In this document: positions 30,701 through 39,695 of the stretch, one piece after another | Layout of the letters: every line of letters begins with the position of its first letter | Position numbering within the stretch: position 1 is the first letter of the stretch | NCBI GenBank assembly: GCA_947597925.1 | Contig: CANQFA010000003.1 | Location: 91,689 to 155,688 of the forward strand | Source: an uncultured Clostridia bacterium | Lineage (GTDB): Bacteria; Bacillota; Clostridia; Christensenellales; Borkfalkiaceae | Reading direction: 5' to 3' | DNA: 64,000 bases | Notes under the pieces: generated by a model | Seen by the model: the letters and a program-made list of their open reading frames with translations, nothing else | The model's database searches: none | Told to the model about the DNA's origin: nothing | Position numbers and translations under genes: made by a program

Positions 30701-33700
30701 TAGGTCCCGATCGTGGTGAGCGAAGCGGGAAGCTCAAGCGAGGTGAGCGCATCGCAGTACTGGAAGACATAGCCGGTGCCGTCCGTTCCGAGAGTCGTAA
30801 GGCGCGCGCATGCCTCGAGGTTGATGGAGGAGAGCTTATAGCAGTTCTGGAAGGCGTACGACCCGATCGAGGTGAGCACGCTGCCTGCCTTGAAGGTGAC
30901 CGACTCGAGGTTGATGCAGTTCGCAAACGCGTACGAATCGATCTCCTGCACGGACTGTGCAATGGTGATCTTCTCGAGGTCTACCTGGCTGTTGAAGGCG
31001 CCCTGACCGATACGGGTACCGCCGAGGATCTCAAACTCGCCCTTGACGGCCGCATACACGAAGAGGACGGAATTCCCCTCTCCATCGTAGAGCACGGGCA
31101 GCTTTCCCTTGTCGACGGAGAAGAAGCTGCTGCCTTCGGCCACATTGACGGTCTTGAGGCTGCCGCAGCCCGTGAACACGTTGTCGATATTGCGGATGGA
31201 CTTGGAGATGGTCACGGTCGTGAGCTTGGAGCAGAAGTTGAAGAGCTTCTCGCCCAGATCGATGCCGTCTGCCGCCGTGGATTCGGGGAAGCTGAAACTC
31301 GTGAGCGCAGTCTTCTCAAAGACGTTGTTGCCAATGCTCTCGAGCTTGCACTTGCCCGCATTGTCGCCCGTCTTATAGGTCCCGAAGGTGAAGGTGTCGA
31401 GGGCATAGTTCTGCTTGAAGGCAGTATTGCCGATGGAGATGACGTTCGCGGGAAGGGTGACATTGTTGAGGTTGTTGCAGTTGAAGAAGGCGCTGAGACC
31501 GATGGTGAGGTCGGGCGATTCTTCCGTAGCCTCGGCAAATTTCACGGTCTGGAGCTGCTTCAGGCCATAGAATGCGTTGTTGCCTATCTCCGTGAGCCCG
31601 GTCGCCGCCGAGAGGTCTACTTCCTTGAGCTTGAAGTTGTTGTAGTAGTCATAGAACGCGCTGGCTCCGATGGACGTGACACTCGCGGGAATGACGAGCT
31701 TATCCTGCGGCTTGGCGAGTTTCGCATAGTAGAATGCGCTGGGGCCGATCGTCACGAGCGATTCGGGAAGTTTGATCTCGGGAAGGACCGCATAGTAGAA
31801 TGCACTTCCCAGGATCCCTGTCGTGCCCTCGGGGATCTCGAAGTTTTCGAGCTTATCGCAGTAGCCGAAGGCATAGCTGCCGATCTCGAGATCGGAGATC
31901 TCTCCGTCGTCATCGAAGGTGACGGACGTCAGCGGCTGATGGTAGAAGGCATAGTTCCCGATATACTTCGTACGGGCGGGAAGCACGATGGACGTGAAGT
32001 TGAATTCCACGGTCGTGGTAGTGTAGCTGGACACGTAGGTGAATGCACCGGTGTAGTAAGCCCCCATGCTCTCACTATCGATCGTGCCGTCTTCGATGCG
32101 GAGCCCTTCCGTACCGCCCTTTTCGAAGGTGACTGTCTTGATGTTGTAGCTGCCGTAGAAGGTCCCTGCCTCGATGCTCGTCACCGTGTTGGGGATGATG
32201 ATGGAGGTGAGGCCCTTCCAGTCGTAGATGAAGTTCTTCGACATCGTCTTGAGGCCCTTAGGCAAGACGATCGATTTGACACTCTCGTTGTAGGTGCCAT
32301 AGGTGGTGTCCAGGTTGTACCCGTAGAGGGCATAGCTCTGGATCTTGAGTTCCGTCTCATCGAGCTCGCCCGTCTCTGCGTCATAGAGATCCACGAGATC
32401 GGTAAAGGTGATGCCGGTGACATTGTTGATGTCGCGGAAGGCATAAGTACGCACGGTACGGATGGTGCCGGGGATCGTGATATTACCCGTAGCACCGGGC
32501 GAAGTGAAGAGCACTTCGTAGGGCTCGTAGGTCACATCGGCATCGGCAGAAAGTTTGACTGCCTTGACCGCGTAGAGCACGCCGTCGATACCGGTATAGT
32601 ATTGGTTCTCTTCGTCGACCGTGACTTCCTTGAGCTTGTCGCATCCCTGGAAGATATCGAAATAGGTACCGCCGCCCATGTAGGAGGAGTTCTCGGCCTG
32701 ATCGATGACCTTGAGGTTCTTGGGGAACTTAATTCTCTCGAGCGCGTCGCAGTTATAGAAGACATTCTTGCCGAGGTGCTCGAGGCGCTCGGGAAGCTCG
32801 ATGTCGGAGAGCTTCGAGCAGAGGTAGAAGGCACGCTGCTCGATCTCAAGCGCTGCCGCCTCTTCCCCTTCTTCAGGTGCGCGGAAAATGACGGTCTGGA
32901 GTTTGCCGCAGCTGTTGAAGGCATTCTCACCGACGACCGTGACGGACGCGGGGATGGTGACCTTCACGAGTTCTTCTCTGTCTGCGAAAGCGGAAGGCGC
33001 GATCGCCACGACGCCGTCGGGGATATTGAACTCGCCGCCCTTATCTACAGGGAAGAAGAGGATGTTTGCGCCCTCGATATCGTAGATGACGTCGTCATCC
33101 GACTTGACGTAAAGGTTGTCGGGATCGACCTCGATGGTAGCGAGCTTGCTGCCGAAGAAGCCGGAGTAGCTGAATGCGGGCACCTTGGGACCGATGTGCG
33201 CAGTCGTGACATAGGAGATGTGGGTGGTACCATTGTCGGCGCCGAAGGCATAGTCGCCGAAATCTACCGTCTCGCGGTCGGTATCGACCCAGACCTCGGT
33301 GAGCTTGGTGTATTTCCCGAAGGCATAGTCGCCGATCATCGTGACGTTGGCGGGAAGGTGGAGCTCGGTGACCAAGGTGTTGGTGCCCGAATCGCTGCCC
33401 GTCGTGCCCTTATAGCCCGCGTAGAAGGCCCGCTTGGCGATCACGAGGTCTTGGTCGTCCTTGGTGCCGCTGAACGTGATGGTTTCAAGCACCGTGATGT
33501 GGCCGAAGGCTTCCTCGCCGATGTTGCGGACATAGCCCGGGATGGTGATGCCGGTGAGCTTGGGATGCTCATAGAAGGCGCGCTCGCCGATGGAGACGAT
33601 GTTCGCGGGGATGGAGTAGTTGCCGAGATCCTTGCCCTTCGGGGCGAAGATGACCTCGTATTCCGTCGCAGCGCCGCCATCGACGTTGGTGCAGAGCAGG

Positions 33701-36700
33701 CCGTCGATCGCGACATACTTGCCGCCGACATCTGCCGTGACGGCCTCGAGATTGGTGAGCTTGGAGAAGGTCTCTGCCGTGATGTTGTCAAGTCTCGTGG
33801 GGATGTGGATCCTCGTGATGGAATCGCAGCCCGTAAATGCGCCGTCGCGGATGTCGAGCGGGGTAGGATTCTCACCGCCGGGCGTGGGAAGGAAGTCGAG
33901 TTCCTGAAGGGACGTGCAGCCCTTGAATGCATCCTGCTGGATCTGTGCCACGGTATAGCTGATGGAAAGCTTGATGAGGCCGGTGACATTGGCAAAGGCA
34001 CCCGTCGGGATGGTGGTCACGCCTTTGGGAATGGTGTAGTCGCCGCTCTTGGCCGCGGGATAGTAGCGGAGCATCACCTGGCCGTTGTTGGTGTCGATGA
34101 GGACACCGTTGTCGGAGGAGTAGCGCACCTCTTCGGTGTTGTCCTCCACCTTATAGACATTGACCGCACGAAGCGCCGTGCAACCCGAGAAGGTATTATC
34201 GTTGTTCAAGTCGATGAGGGTGACCGTGTCGGGGATATTGAGGACTTCGAGCGAGGTGCTGCTCTTGAAGTCGATGACACGCGTGACGGGCTTGCCTTCG
34301 ACACATGCGGGAATGGTAGCTTCGGTCACGATGCCCTGCGTGATGCCGGGGCCCTTCGAGACGAACTTGCCCTTCGACGGGGCGTCGTCGCCAAACACGA
34401 AGATCTCGACATAGGAGGCGTAGAGCGTGACATCGGCATCCTGAAGGAATCCGCCGCCGACGATCTGCCCTTTGAAGTCGGAAAGACGAGAGGCGAGGTT
34501 GGCATCGAGATACCAGCCTGCGAAGGCGCGGGTCTGATCGTTGGATGCGGGAACGGGAAGGTTCTTGCCGTCGACCGTCGCCTTTTCGCCGAAGCGGACC
34601 TGCACGGACTCGACATCGAGGTCTTCGCCGTACTGGCCGACGTTGAACTTGACAGTGTGCTCATTGGCCGTCCAACCGGCATAGAGCGTGCGCTCCTGCC
34701 TGTCGCGGAAGGTCTTATCGTCGTAGACCGTGCCCTCGCCCTTGATGCCGTCGGGTGCGGTATACCACTTGTCGAAGGTATAGCCGTAGAAGGTGGGATC
34801 GTCGGGATAGGGAATGGTGTCGTTATCTGCTACATAGACGGAAGGAATGGGATCTGCGCCCTCTCTGTCCATCTCGAAGTTGATCTTGTAGACCTCGACG
34901 GTGAGTTCCTTGGGCACGGAGAGATTGCCGCCCTCGAGCCTGGAGCTGACGGTGAAGGTGTAGTTGCCCTCGTGGGTAAAGGTGATGTCGTAGCTCGTCC
35001 CCTCCACTTCGATGGGATCGCCGCCGTCGATGGTGATGACGTATTCGGTGACGCCGGTCACGGCATCCCAGCTGAGCTTGCCGTCGGCATAGCGGATGTT
35101 GCCGAGCGTGGCGCGGAGGAGAACTTCATCGGAATCGATGGAGTTGACGCTGCCCTTGACGGCACGGACGGTGACCGCGATGGCCTCCTTGGCGCCGTTG
35201 AACTCGATGCCCTCGAGAGAGAGGGACGCCGTAGTGCTCTCGTAGGTCTGCCCGTCGATGGTGACGATGTACTTGTCTGCACCGTCGACTGCATCCCACG
35301 TGAAGCTGTTGCCCGTATAGGTGAGGCCTGACGGCGTAGCGATACGGGTCTTCTCATAGGTGCACTGCACGTCTGCAGGCGAGCTCCAGCCGCGGGCGAC
35401 GGGGCGGACCTTTACGGTGTAGCTGCCCTCGGCATAATACTTGAGGTCAAAGGAAGTCGCTTCGCCGATGTTGTCAGCGAAGATCTCTTCCGTCCCCTTG
35501 AGAACGGTGACAAAATAGGAAGTAGCCCCGGAAACCGCATCCCATGTCGCCTTTTCGGTCTCGCTGCTCACGGTGACCTTGGTCACAGCGGGAAGAGAAC
35601 GAGTGTAGACGTAGGGCTCGGAAACGGAGGTAACATAGCCATCGGCCATGGCCTTGACGACGAACTTGAGGCCGCCCGCGGGCATGTCGCAGTTCGCAAA
35701 GGACCAGCTGCGGTCGCTCGTGATCTCGATGTCCTCGTGGGTATGGCCTTCCGTACCGCAGGTCACGGTAAGGAGGTAATTGGTAGCGTCGGGCACCCCG
35801 TTGAAGAGGATCGTGGATTCCTCGACCTCGAAGACGGAGACGCGGGCAAGCGCCTTATTATTATAGTAGCGGGTGGTGGTCTTGCCGCCGAGCGTCACTT
35901 CCACCTTATACTCGCCCTCTTTCTGGTTGGCGAAGTTATAGTCGTAGTGTGCGGCAGAGCTCGAAACGCCGTTTACGACTGCGGTATTGTCGGGCGCGGT
36001 GATGGTGATCGTGTAGCGTTCACCGATGGCAACTTCGACATCGACGCCGTCCTCCTCTACGGACACGACGGGGTTGCCGTCATTCCAGAGGGCATAGAGC
36101 GTGATATTCTCCGCGATGGGCTGCTCATTGTAGCGATAGGAGAGCTTGTCGGCGGTATAGGACCCGGAGACATACCAACCCATGAACTCCGCGCCGTCCT
36201 TGGAGGGCACGGGGAGATCGGGATTGTAGAGCTTGCCGCCCGTCGTCGTCATGGGGTCGACATTCGAGGCGCCTGCGCCCGCGTCGAACTTGACGGTGAA
36301 CTCGGGGTCGATGGGTGCCACAAAGCGGGCATACAGCTTGAGATCGCCCGTCACGGGACGGCTGAACTCATAGAGATTGCGGAAGGCCTCGTCGGTATAC
36401 CAACCGATGAACACTTCGCCGTCCTTGGTGGGTTCTGTGGGTTCGGCGACCGTCTTGCCGTTGCGGACCTTGGCCTCGGAGACGGAGGTGCCGCCCTTGG
36501 AATCGAACTGAACGGTGTAGTCGACCTTCAGACGGAAATTATACGCAACTTCATTATATGTGAGATTGAGGACATTGCCGGAGAGCGTGGCAATGATCTC
36601 CCCGCCCTTATTGTCGAGCGTGAGGGTCATCGCATTGTCTTCCAGGACATATTTGCCCTGCACTTCTTCACCTGCAATGGAGAGCGTAAAGAAGTCTTCG

Positions 36701-36870
36701 GAGTACAGCGTAAACAGATACTCGGATCCATTGGCGTCATAATAGTATTCCTCGACCACTTCGTGATCCTCAGGCTTGAAATCTTCCTTCGGAGTGCACG
36801 CAATGCCGATCAACAATATGCCGATCAATGAAAGCAAGAGGCTGAATACCGTCAAGAGCTTGCGTTTCAT
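27754..36870 (-). CDS. Giant (3,038 aa) BspA-like LRR surface lipoprotein
   Basis: The signal peptide has lipobox IGIAC, and AAGGAG precedes the ATG. A lipocalin-like beta domain (about residues 30-110) is followed by InlB/Flg_new repeats (GWYTDEAFRNLYEF, GWYVSGSYTADKL). Several Fn3-like domains (about 330-690, each with VTxVxVxxxxxxATWDAVxGA strands) and another InlB repeat come next. From about residue 850 to the end there is an unbroken LRR_5 array of some ninety units. No membrane segment lies at the C-terminus, so attachment is by the lipid anchor. It is the first gene after two tandem promoters and leads the MoxR/VWA operon. BspA relatives bind host matrix proteins or other bacteria; the ligand here is unknown. 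Confidence 0.9.
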   Translation of the reverse strand: MKRKLLTVFSLLLSLIGILLIGIACTPKEDFKPEDHEVVEEYYYDANGSEYLFTLYSEDFFTLSIAGEEVQGKYVLEDNAMTLTLDNKGGEIIATLSGNVLNLTYNEVAYNFRLKVDYTVQFDSKGGTSVSEAKVRNGKTVAEPTEPTKDGEVFIGWYTDEAFRNLYEFSRPVTGDLKLYARFVAPIDPEFTVKFDAGAGASNVDPMTTTGGKLYNPDLPVPSKDGAEFMGWYVSGSYTADKLSYRYNEQPIAENITLYALWNDGNPVVSVEEDGVDVEVAIGERYTITITAPDNTAVVNGVSSSAAHYDYNFANQKEGEYKVEVTLGGKTTTRYYNNKALARVSVFEVEESTILFNGVPDATNYLLTVTCGTEGHTHEDIEITSDRSWSFANCDMPAGGLKFVVKAMADGYVTSVSEPYVYTRSLPAVTKVTVSSETEKATWDAVSGATSYFVTVLKGTEEIFADNIGEATSFDLKYYAEGSYTVKVRPVARGWSSPADVQCTYEKTRIATPSGLTYTGNSFTWDAVDGADKYIVTIDGQTYESTTASLSLEGIEFNGAKEAIAVTVRAVKGSVNSIDSDEVLLRATLGNIRYADGKLSWDAVTGVTEYVITIDGGDPIEVEGTSYDITFTHEGNYTFTVSSRLEGGNLSVPKELTVEVYKINFEMDREGADPIPSVYVADNDTIPYPDDPTFYGYTFDKWYTAPDGIKGEGTVYDDKTFRDRQERTLYAGWTANEHTVKFNVGQYGEDLDVESVQVRFGEKATVDGKNLPVPASNDQTRAFAGWYLDANLASRLSDFKGQIVGGGFLQDADVTLYASYVEIFVFGDDAPSKGKFVSKGPGITQGIVTEATIPACVEGKPVTRVIDFKSSTSLEVLNIPDTVTLIDLNNDNTFSGCTALRAVNVYKVEDNTEEVRYSSDNGVLIDTNNGQVMLRYYPAAKSGDYTIPKGVTTIPTGAFANVTGLIKLSISYTVAQIQQDAFKGCTSLQELDFLPTPGGENPTPLDIRDGAFTGCDSITRIHIPTRLDNITAETFSKLTNLEAVTADVGGKYVAIDGLLCTNVDGGAATEYEVIFAPKGKDLGNYSIPANIVSIGERAFYEHPKLTGITIPGYVRNIGEEAFGHITVLETITFSGTKDDQDLVIAKRAFYAGYKGTTGSDSGTNTLVTELHLPANVTMIGDYAFGKYTKLTEVWVDTDRETVDFGDYAFGADNGTTHISYVTTAHIGPKVPAFSYSGFFGSKLATIEVDPDNLYVKSDDDVIYDIEGANILFFPVDKGGEFNIPDGVVAIAPSAFADREELVKVTIPASVTVVGENAFNSCGKLQTVIFRAPEEGEEAAALEIEQRAFYLCSKLSDIELPERLEHLGKNVFYNCDALERIKFPKNLKVIDQAENSSYMGGGTYFDIFQGCDKLKEVTVDEENQYYTGIDGVLYAVKAVKLSADADVTYEPYEVLFTSPGATGNITIPGTIRTVRTYAFRDINNVTGITFTDLVDLYDAETGELDETELKIQSYALYGYNLDTTYGTYNESVKSIVLPKGLKTMSKNFIYDWKGLTSIIIPNTVTSIEAGTFYGSYNIKTVTFEKGGTEGLRIEDGTIDSESMGAYYTGAFTYVSSYTTTTVEFNFTSIVLPARTKYIGNYAFYHQPLTSVTFDDDGEISDLEIGSYAFGYCDKLENFEIPEGTTGILGSAFYYAVLPEIKLPESLVTIGPSAFYYAKLAKPQDKLVIPASVTSIGASAFYDYYNNFKLKEVDLSAATGLTEIGNNAFYGLKQLQTVKFAEATEESPDLTIGLSAFFNCNNLNNVTLPANVISIGNTAFKQNYALDTFTFGTYKTGDNAGKCKLESIGNNVFEKTALTSFSFPESTAADGIDLGEKLFNFCSKLTTVTISKSIRNIDNVFTGCGSLKTVNVAEGSSFFSVDKGKLPVLYDGEGNSVLFVYAAVKGEFEILGGTRIGQGAFNSQVDLEKITIAQSVQEIDSYAFANCINLESVTFKAGSVLTSIGSYAFQNCYKLSSINLEACARLTTLGTDGTGYVFQYCDALTSLELPASLTTIGTYTFAYTGLQSLDLSGCTSLTDLANYALAYDTSLTSVTFPTSLVFLGTNTFRGSDNISEIDLSQTKVYHLSATRDQAQTGNTGLFIFDCEYLETVKLPAGFKSIGLNAFNGATNLNEIIIGDNEPNDLSSLSSFQCGALQHSGIPNVKLPGTITYNTKSPSSSTTYYGIVEGCERLTTVEFVGGANLTEIPRSMFKGCTNLTTVNFDQLKNLATIGQDAFRGCGFTEVDLSKCKGSATFMSATYTFAECANLTKITLPEGVTKVGNYAFMGTGFTSVDLGDFAQFTSWGNYMFQKCLNLTEVTIPSTVNLTASAGTYMFDGCESLRTVNIEEDYKGALPNYMFRGCSQLETVNFNDAKVSALGTNLFQNCVALQSIDLSSSTATALGNYMFAGCENLKDITVPATIKTAGTYTFQNCTSLQTLDLSGTGIGRFASTATGNVTYSLAVHTFEGCTDLKKLSLPAAGITQVGGQVFLNCTSLTEIENLNIAQLTHIGKEAFRNCAYVTGSVALNSQLQVLGENAFFECPGITGFRLADGSTTIEKVTVASTSTSKPDQGYARFDVSTGMLVATKLDTQEVIIYGVPYGSGITDNTLKITGNATIAAYSFQNLKLEGVTKLDLSEMTVESFPNYAFAGAPFTEIVLPDTVKTLGTYTFSDCPNLTTVHLPKELTKMGNYTFQNCESLQEVDYPETLTSIPAYTFKGAGITEFDVPEQVTVIGAYAFQLSKLSKFTVPAWVTQLGQYAFAESEVTSVAFESDPQIIDNKGDVPSIVNSYLFNKCVKLTSVDFGPRTTIYANEFRGCGLKTLTIPETITKMDGGYVFSESALEEIDFEGNPFDSASSMPNYVFQNATSLRTVHLPEDLVGMGNHWFKGCTSLQEVNLPDTLTRIGSATFQDCTSLKKSIVLSESIVEVGANAFNGCVNIPSIELSAGVGTIANTVFAGWTATQRILVRNSRFETCASCGVAWLRDIAAEVVFDYGTQA

Positions 36871-36899
36871 GGATACTTCTCCTTGTTACATTTTTATAT

Positions 36900-36929
36900 A
36901 TTATACCATCTGCATATTTTATGTGTCAA
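36900..36929 (-). promoter_or_regulatory. Proximal promoter of the giant LRR/MoxR operon
   Basis: Minus strand: TTGACA (36924-36929), 18-nt spacer, TATAAT (36900-36905), about 30 nt before the ATG. The 469-nt AT-rich gap 36871-37339 contains only this, a distal promoter and the divergent GntR promoter; I see no gene in it. Confidence 0.85.
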
Positions 36930-37068
36930 GCAAATTTTCTCTGCTGTAATATAATATTTTCTTATAGCAGCTATAAGCTCAGCTTATACCTTACGGCAAA
37001 ATTAGGCAAATTTTGAGCGTTTTTTGAGAAAATTTTTCGGTCGCGGCGGCATGGAACTATTTTCCTGA

Positions 37069-37098
37069 CTTATACCATATTTTGCCGCAAAAAGTCAA
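37069..37098 (-). promoter_or_regulatory. Possible distal promoter of the giant LRR/MoxR operon
   Basis: Minus strand TTGACT (37093-37098), 18-nt spacer, TATAAG (37069-37074). If used, it gives a leader of about 190 nt for the 25-kb operon. Confidence 0.55.
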
Positions 37099-37283
37099 GG
37101 ACGCTCAGCAAGTTATGAAATTTTTGAAAAAACGGTGAATATTTTCCAAGAATATACAGAATTTATTCAAAATCCGCGCAAATCAAGTTCGTTACGATCA
37201 CGATTTGTGCGAAAGCGTCAATTATATATGTACACGCGTGAAGGGCGGGAATGAAATTTTCGGAGAAATTTTTCCGAAACCTC

Positions 37284-37312
37284 TTGACAAGAGCGCGGAG
37301 ATGCGTTACAAT
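37284..37312 (+). promoter_or_regulatory. Sigma-A promoter of the GntR/ABC operon
   Basis: TTGACA (37284-37289), 17-nt spacer, TACAAT (37307-37312). The start codon follows 28 nt later. YtrA-type regulators usually repress their own operon, so an operator probably overlaps this site, but I could not define it. Confidence 0.85.
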
Positions 37313-37339
37313 TGATACAGATAATACATCAGGTGGACT

Positions 37340-37690
37340 ATGCGGTTCGGTTTTGGAAAGAAAAACGTCTATGAGGGCATCATGGAAAAGATCAGGCACG
37401 AGATCGCGCTCGGGATCCTCGCGGCGGGAGAGAAGCTCCCCTCTTGCCGCGAACTCGCCATGGAGCTCGGCATCAATCCCAACACCGTGCAGCGCGCCTA
37501 TACCGCGCTCGAGGAAGAGGGACTGCTCGCCGCCATTCCGAAGAAGGGCGTCTATGTGACGGGCAGCGCGGAGCAGGATACCATGTCCGAGGCCAAGGCG
37601 CAGATATCCCTTCTCAAGAGGGCGGGCATGACGCAGGAACAGCTCAAAAAACTCATCGAGATCATCTACACGGAGGACGGAAATGATTGA
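37340..37690 (+). CDS. GntR-family transcriptional regulator, YtrA subfamily
   Basis: 116 aa: a GntR winged helix-turn-helix (about residues 10-75, with LPSCRELAMELGINPNTVQRA) plus only about 40 C-terminal residues. There is no large effector domain, which defines the short YtrA group. These usually repress adjacent ABC transporter genes and respond to cell-envelope stress or cationic peptides. The start has GGTGG upstream. It overlaps the ABC ATPase gene by 8 nt. Confidence 0.92.
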   Translation: MRFGFGKKNVYEGIMEKIRHEIALGILAAGEKLPSCRELAMELGINPNTVQRAYTALEEEGLLAAIPKKGVYVTGSAEQDTMSEAKAQISLLKRAGMTQEQLKKLIEIIYTEDGND

Positions 37691-38558
37691 AGTCTCAGAC
37701 CTGTATAAAAAGTTCGGCGCGACCGAAGTACTCACGGGGGCGGAGCTCACCGTGAGAGACGGAGAGATCTTCGGGCTCGTGGGCATCAACGGAGCGGGCA
37801 AGTCCACCCTCCTGCGCCTTCTCGCCGGTGTGCTGCGGCCCGACCGCGGGCGCATCCTCATCGACGGCGAGGAGGTCTATGAAAACGAGAAGATCAAGAA
37901 AAAGCTCTTCTTCCTGCCCGACGACCCCTACTATACCGTCAACCTGACGGGAAAGCAGCTCGCGGCGTTTTACTCCGCCTTCTATTCCTTCGACGGGGAG
38001 ACTTTCCGTACCTACACGGAAAAATTTTCCCTCGACCTCACCAAGCCCATCCGCAACTTTTCGAAGGGCATGAAGCGGCAGCTCTTCATCTCCGCCGCCC
38101 TCGCCGCCTCTCCCCGCTATCTCCTCCTCGACGAGGCGTTTGACGGGCTCGACCCTCTCGCGCGGCTGGAATTTAAGCGGGGGCTCATAGAACTCGTGGA
38201 GGGCGGGACCTCGGTAGTCATCGCCTCCCACTCCCTGCGCGAACTCGAGGACATCTGCGACAGCTTCGCCCTCCTCGACGGACACACGGTAAGGGCCTCG
38301 GGCAAGCTCGAGACGGAGCTTCGCCGCATCAAAAAATATCAGCTCGTCTTCGAGAAGGACACCGATCGGGAGGACTTCCCCTTCGAATGTCTTCAGTTCG
38401 AAAAGACGGGACGGGTCCTCAGGATCGTCGTGCGCGGCGAGGAAGAGGATATCCGCGCCGCCATCGACAGCATGCACCCGCTGATCGTGGATGAGATCCC
38501 CATGGACTTCGAGGACCTCTTCCTCAGCGAGGCGGGCGAAAGGGGGTATCTGAAATGA
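37683..38558 (+). CDS. ABC transporter ATP-binding protein (YtrB-like)
   Basis: 291 aa. Walker A GINGAGKS, signature region NFSKGMKRQ (the LSGGQ position reads FSKGM, common in this subfamily), Walker B YLLLDEAFDGLD and a switch histidine (ASHSL) are present. About 80 residues follow the ATPase core. It pairs with the downstream permease (ATGA overlap) and is presumably controlled by the GntR repressor. Confidence 0.92.
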   Translation: MIEVSDLYKKFGATEVLTGAELTVRDGEIFGLVGINGAGKSTLLRLLAGVLRPDRGRILIDGEEVYENEKIKKKLFFLPDDPYYTVNLTGKQLAAFYSAFYSFDGETFRTYTEKFSLDLTKPIRNFSKGMKRQLFISAALAASPRYLLLDEAFDGLDPLARLEFKRGLIELVEGGTSVVIASHSLRELEDICDSFALLDGHTVRASGKLETELRRIKKYQLVFEKDTDREDFPFECLQFEKTGRVLRIVVRGEEEDIRAAIDSMHPLIVDEIPMDFEDLFLSEAGERGYLK

Positions 38559-39652
38559 AAAACTACTTTCTCCATCTTCTGAAGAAGAACGCCCTGCCCT
38601 TCGTCATCTTCACCCTGCTCTGCGCACTGGCCTATGTCGTGCCCCTCGCGGTGGAAAACTACAACTACTGGAACTCTCAGGCGGCGGGAGATATCTCCTA
38701 TGGCATGCCCTATCTCTACCTCGGCGAGCTCTCGACGGTGCTCGGCATCCTCGCCGTCTTCATCCCCATCTTCCTCTTCTCGTATAAGATGAACAGGCTG
38801 AGCGTGGATATGCACTTCTCCCTGCCCATCAGCAGGACGAAGCTCGTCGTCGCGAACTTCCTCGTGGGGCTCATCCTCCTCTACGGGTCCTATACCATCG
38901 CCTATTGGCTGGGATTTATCGTCGCCGCGATGAAGATCAGGCGCCTCTACCTCATCTACTATCTCTACCAATATCTCGCCTCCCTCCTCCCCGCCTTTAT
39001 CCTCTATGCGGTCACCGCATTCCTCTATACGCGGGCAAATACGGAGGCAGACGGCGTCCTCGCCGTCCTCGGCGGGCTCTTCATTGCCATGACGGCAGCC
39101 GCCGCCCTCAGTCTCGTGTCCGGCGCCGTCGTCACGCTCGACTTCCTCCCCTTCTGGAGCCTCAATGAGGCGACGATCAGCTTCCGTCAGGCGATCGTAC
39201 TGGGCCGCGCAGATCTCTGGTTCTCGGCAAATTCATATGGCAGCCCCTTCTATAACCGCGCCTTCTGGGATGACGTGTGTCTGCTGGTCGGCGGAATCCT
39301 GTGGACACTGGCGGCGATCGCGGCGACGATCGGGCTCATCCGAAGCGAGAAGAACTGCAAGGCGGAAAACTGCGGGCAGATCTCCGAGAGCATCTTCTGC
39401 TACAGGGGCCAGCTCCCCGTCTATGCCTTCCTCCTGTCCACGCTCTGCATCTCGATGGACTTCAACATCGCGGATCTCGCCCTCCTCCTGGGGCTTGCCT
39501 TCCTCGTGTATGTCATGGCCATCGTCTACAAGCGCAGCCTGAAGATAGGCTGGAAATTTGCCGTCGTCCTTGGCCTCTGTCTCTTCCTGCCCATGCCCCT
39601 CTACTACCTCTACTGCATTTTGCACTTTATGAGCATAGGGGTCTGGTTCTGA
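38555..39652 (+). CDS. ABC transporter permease, six-plus transmembrane segments
   Basis: 365 aa, mostly hydrophobic. Transmembrane segments are visible near residues 12-30, 55-75, 95-120, 140-165, 170-190, 245-265 and in the last 80 residues. The start overlaps the ATPase stop (ATGA). As membrane partner of the YtrB-like ATPase it would form an exporter or resistance transporter of unknown substrate. Confidence 0.83.
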   Translation: MKNYFLHLLKKNALPFVIFTLLCALAYVVPLAVENYNYWNSQAAGDISYGMPYLYLGELSTVLGILAVFIPIFLFSYKMNRLSVDMHFSLPISRTKLVVANFLVGLILLYGSYTIAYWLGFIVAAMKIRRLYLIYYLYQYLASLLPAFILYAVTAFLYTRANTEADGVLAVLGGLFIAMTAAAALSLVSGAVVTLDFLPFWSLNEATISFRQAIVLGRADLWFSANSYGSPFYNRAFWDDVCLLVGGILWTLAAIAATIGLIRSEKNCKAENCGQISESIFCYRGQLPVYAFLLSTLCISMDFNIADLALLLGLAFLVYVMAIVYKRSLKIGWKFAVVLGLCLFLPMPLYYLYCILHFMSIGVWF

Positions 39653-39695
39653 CCTGTCACAGAAAAAATTTCCGAAAATCAACGGAGGTATCATC

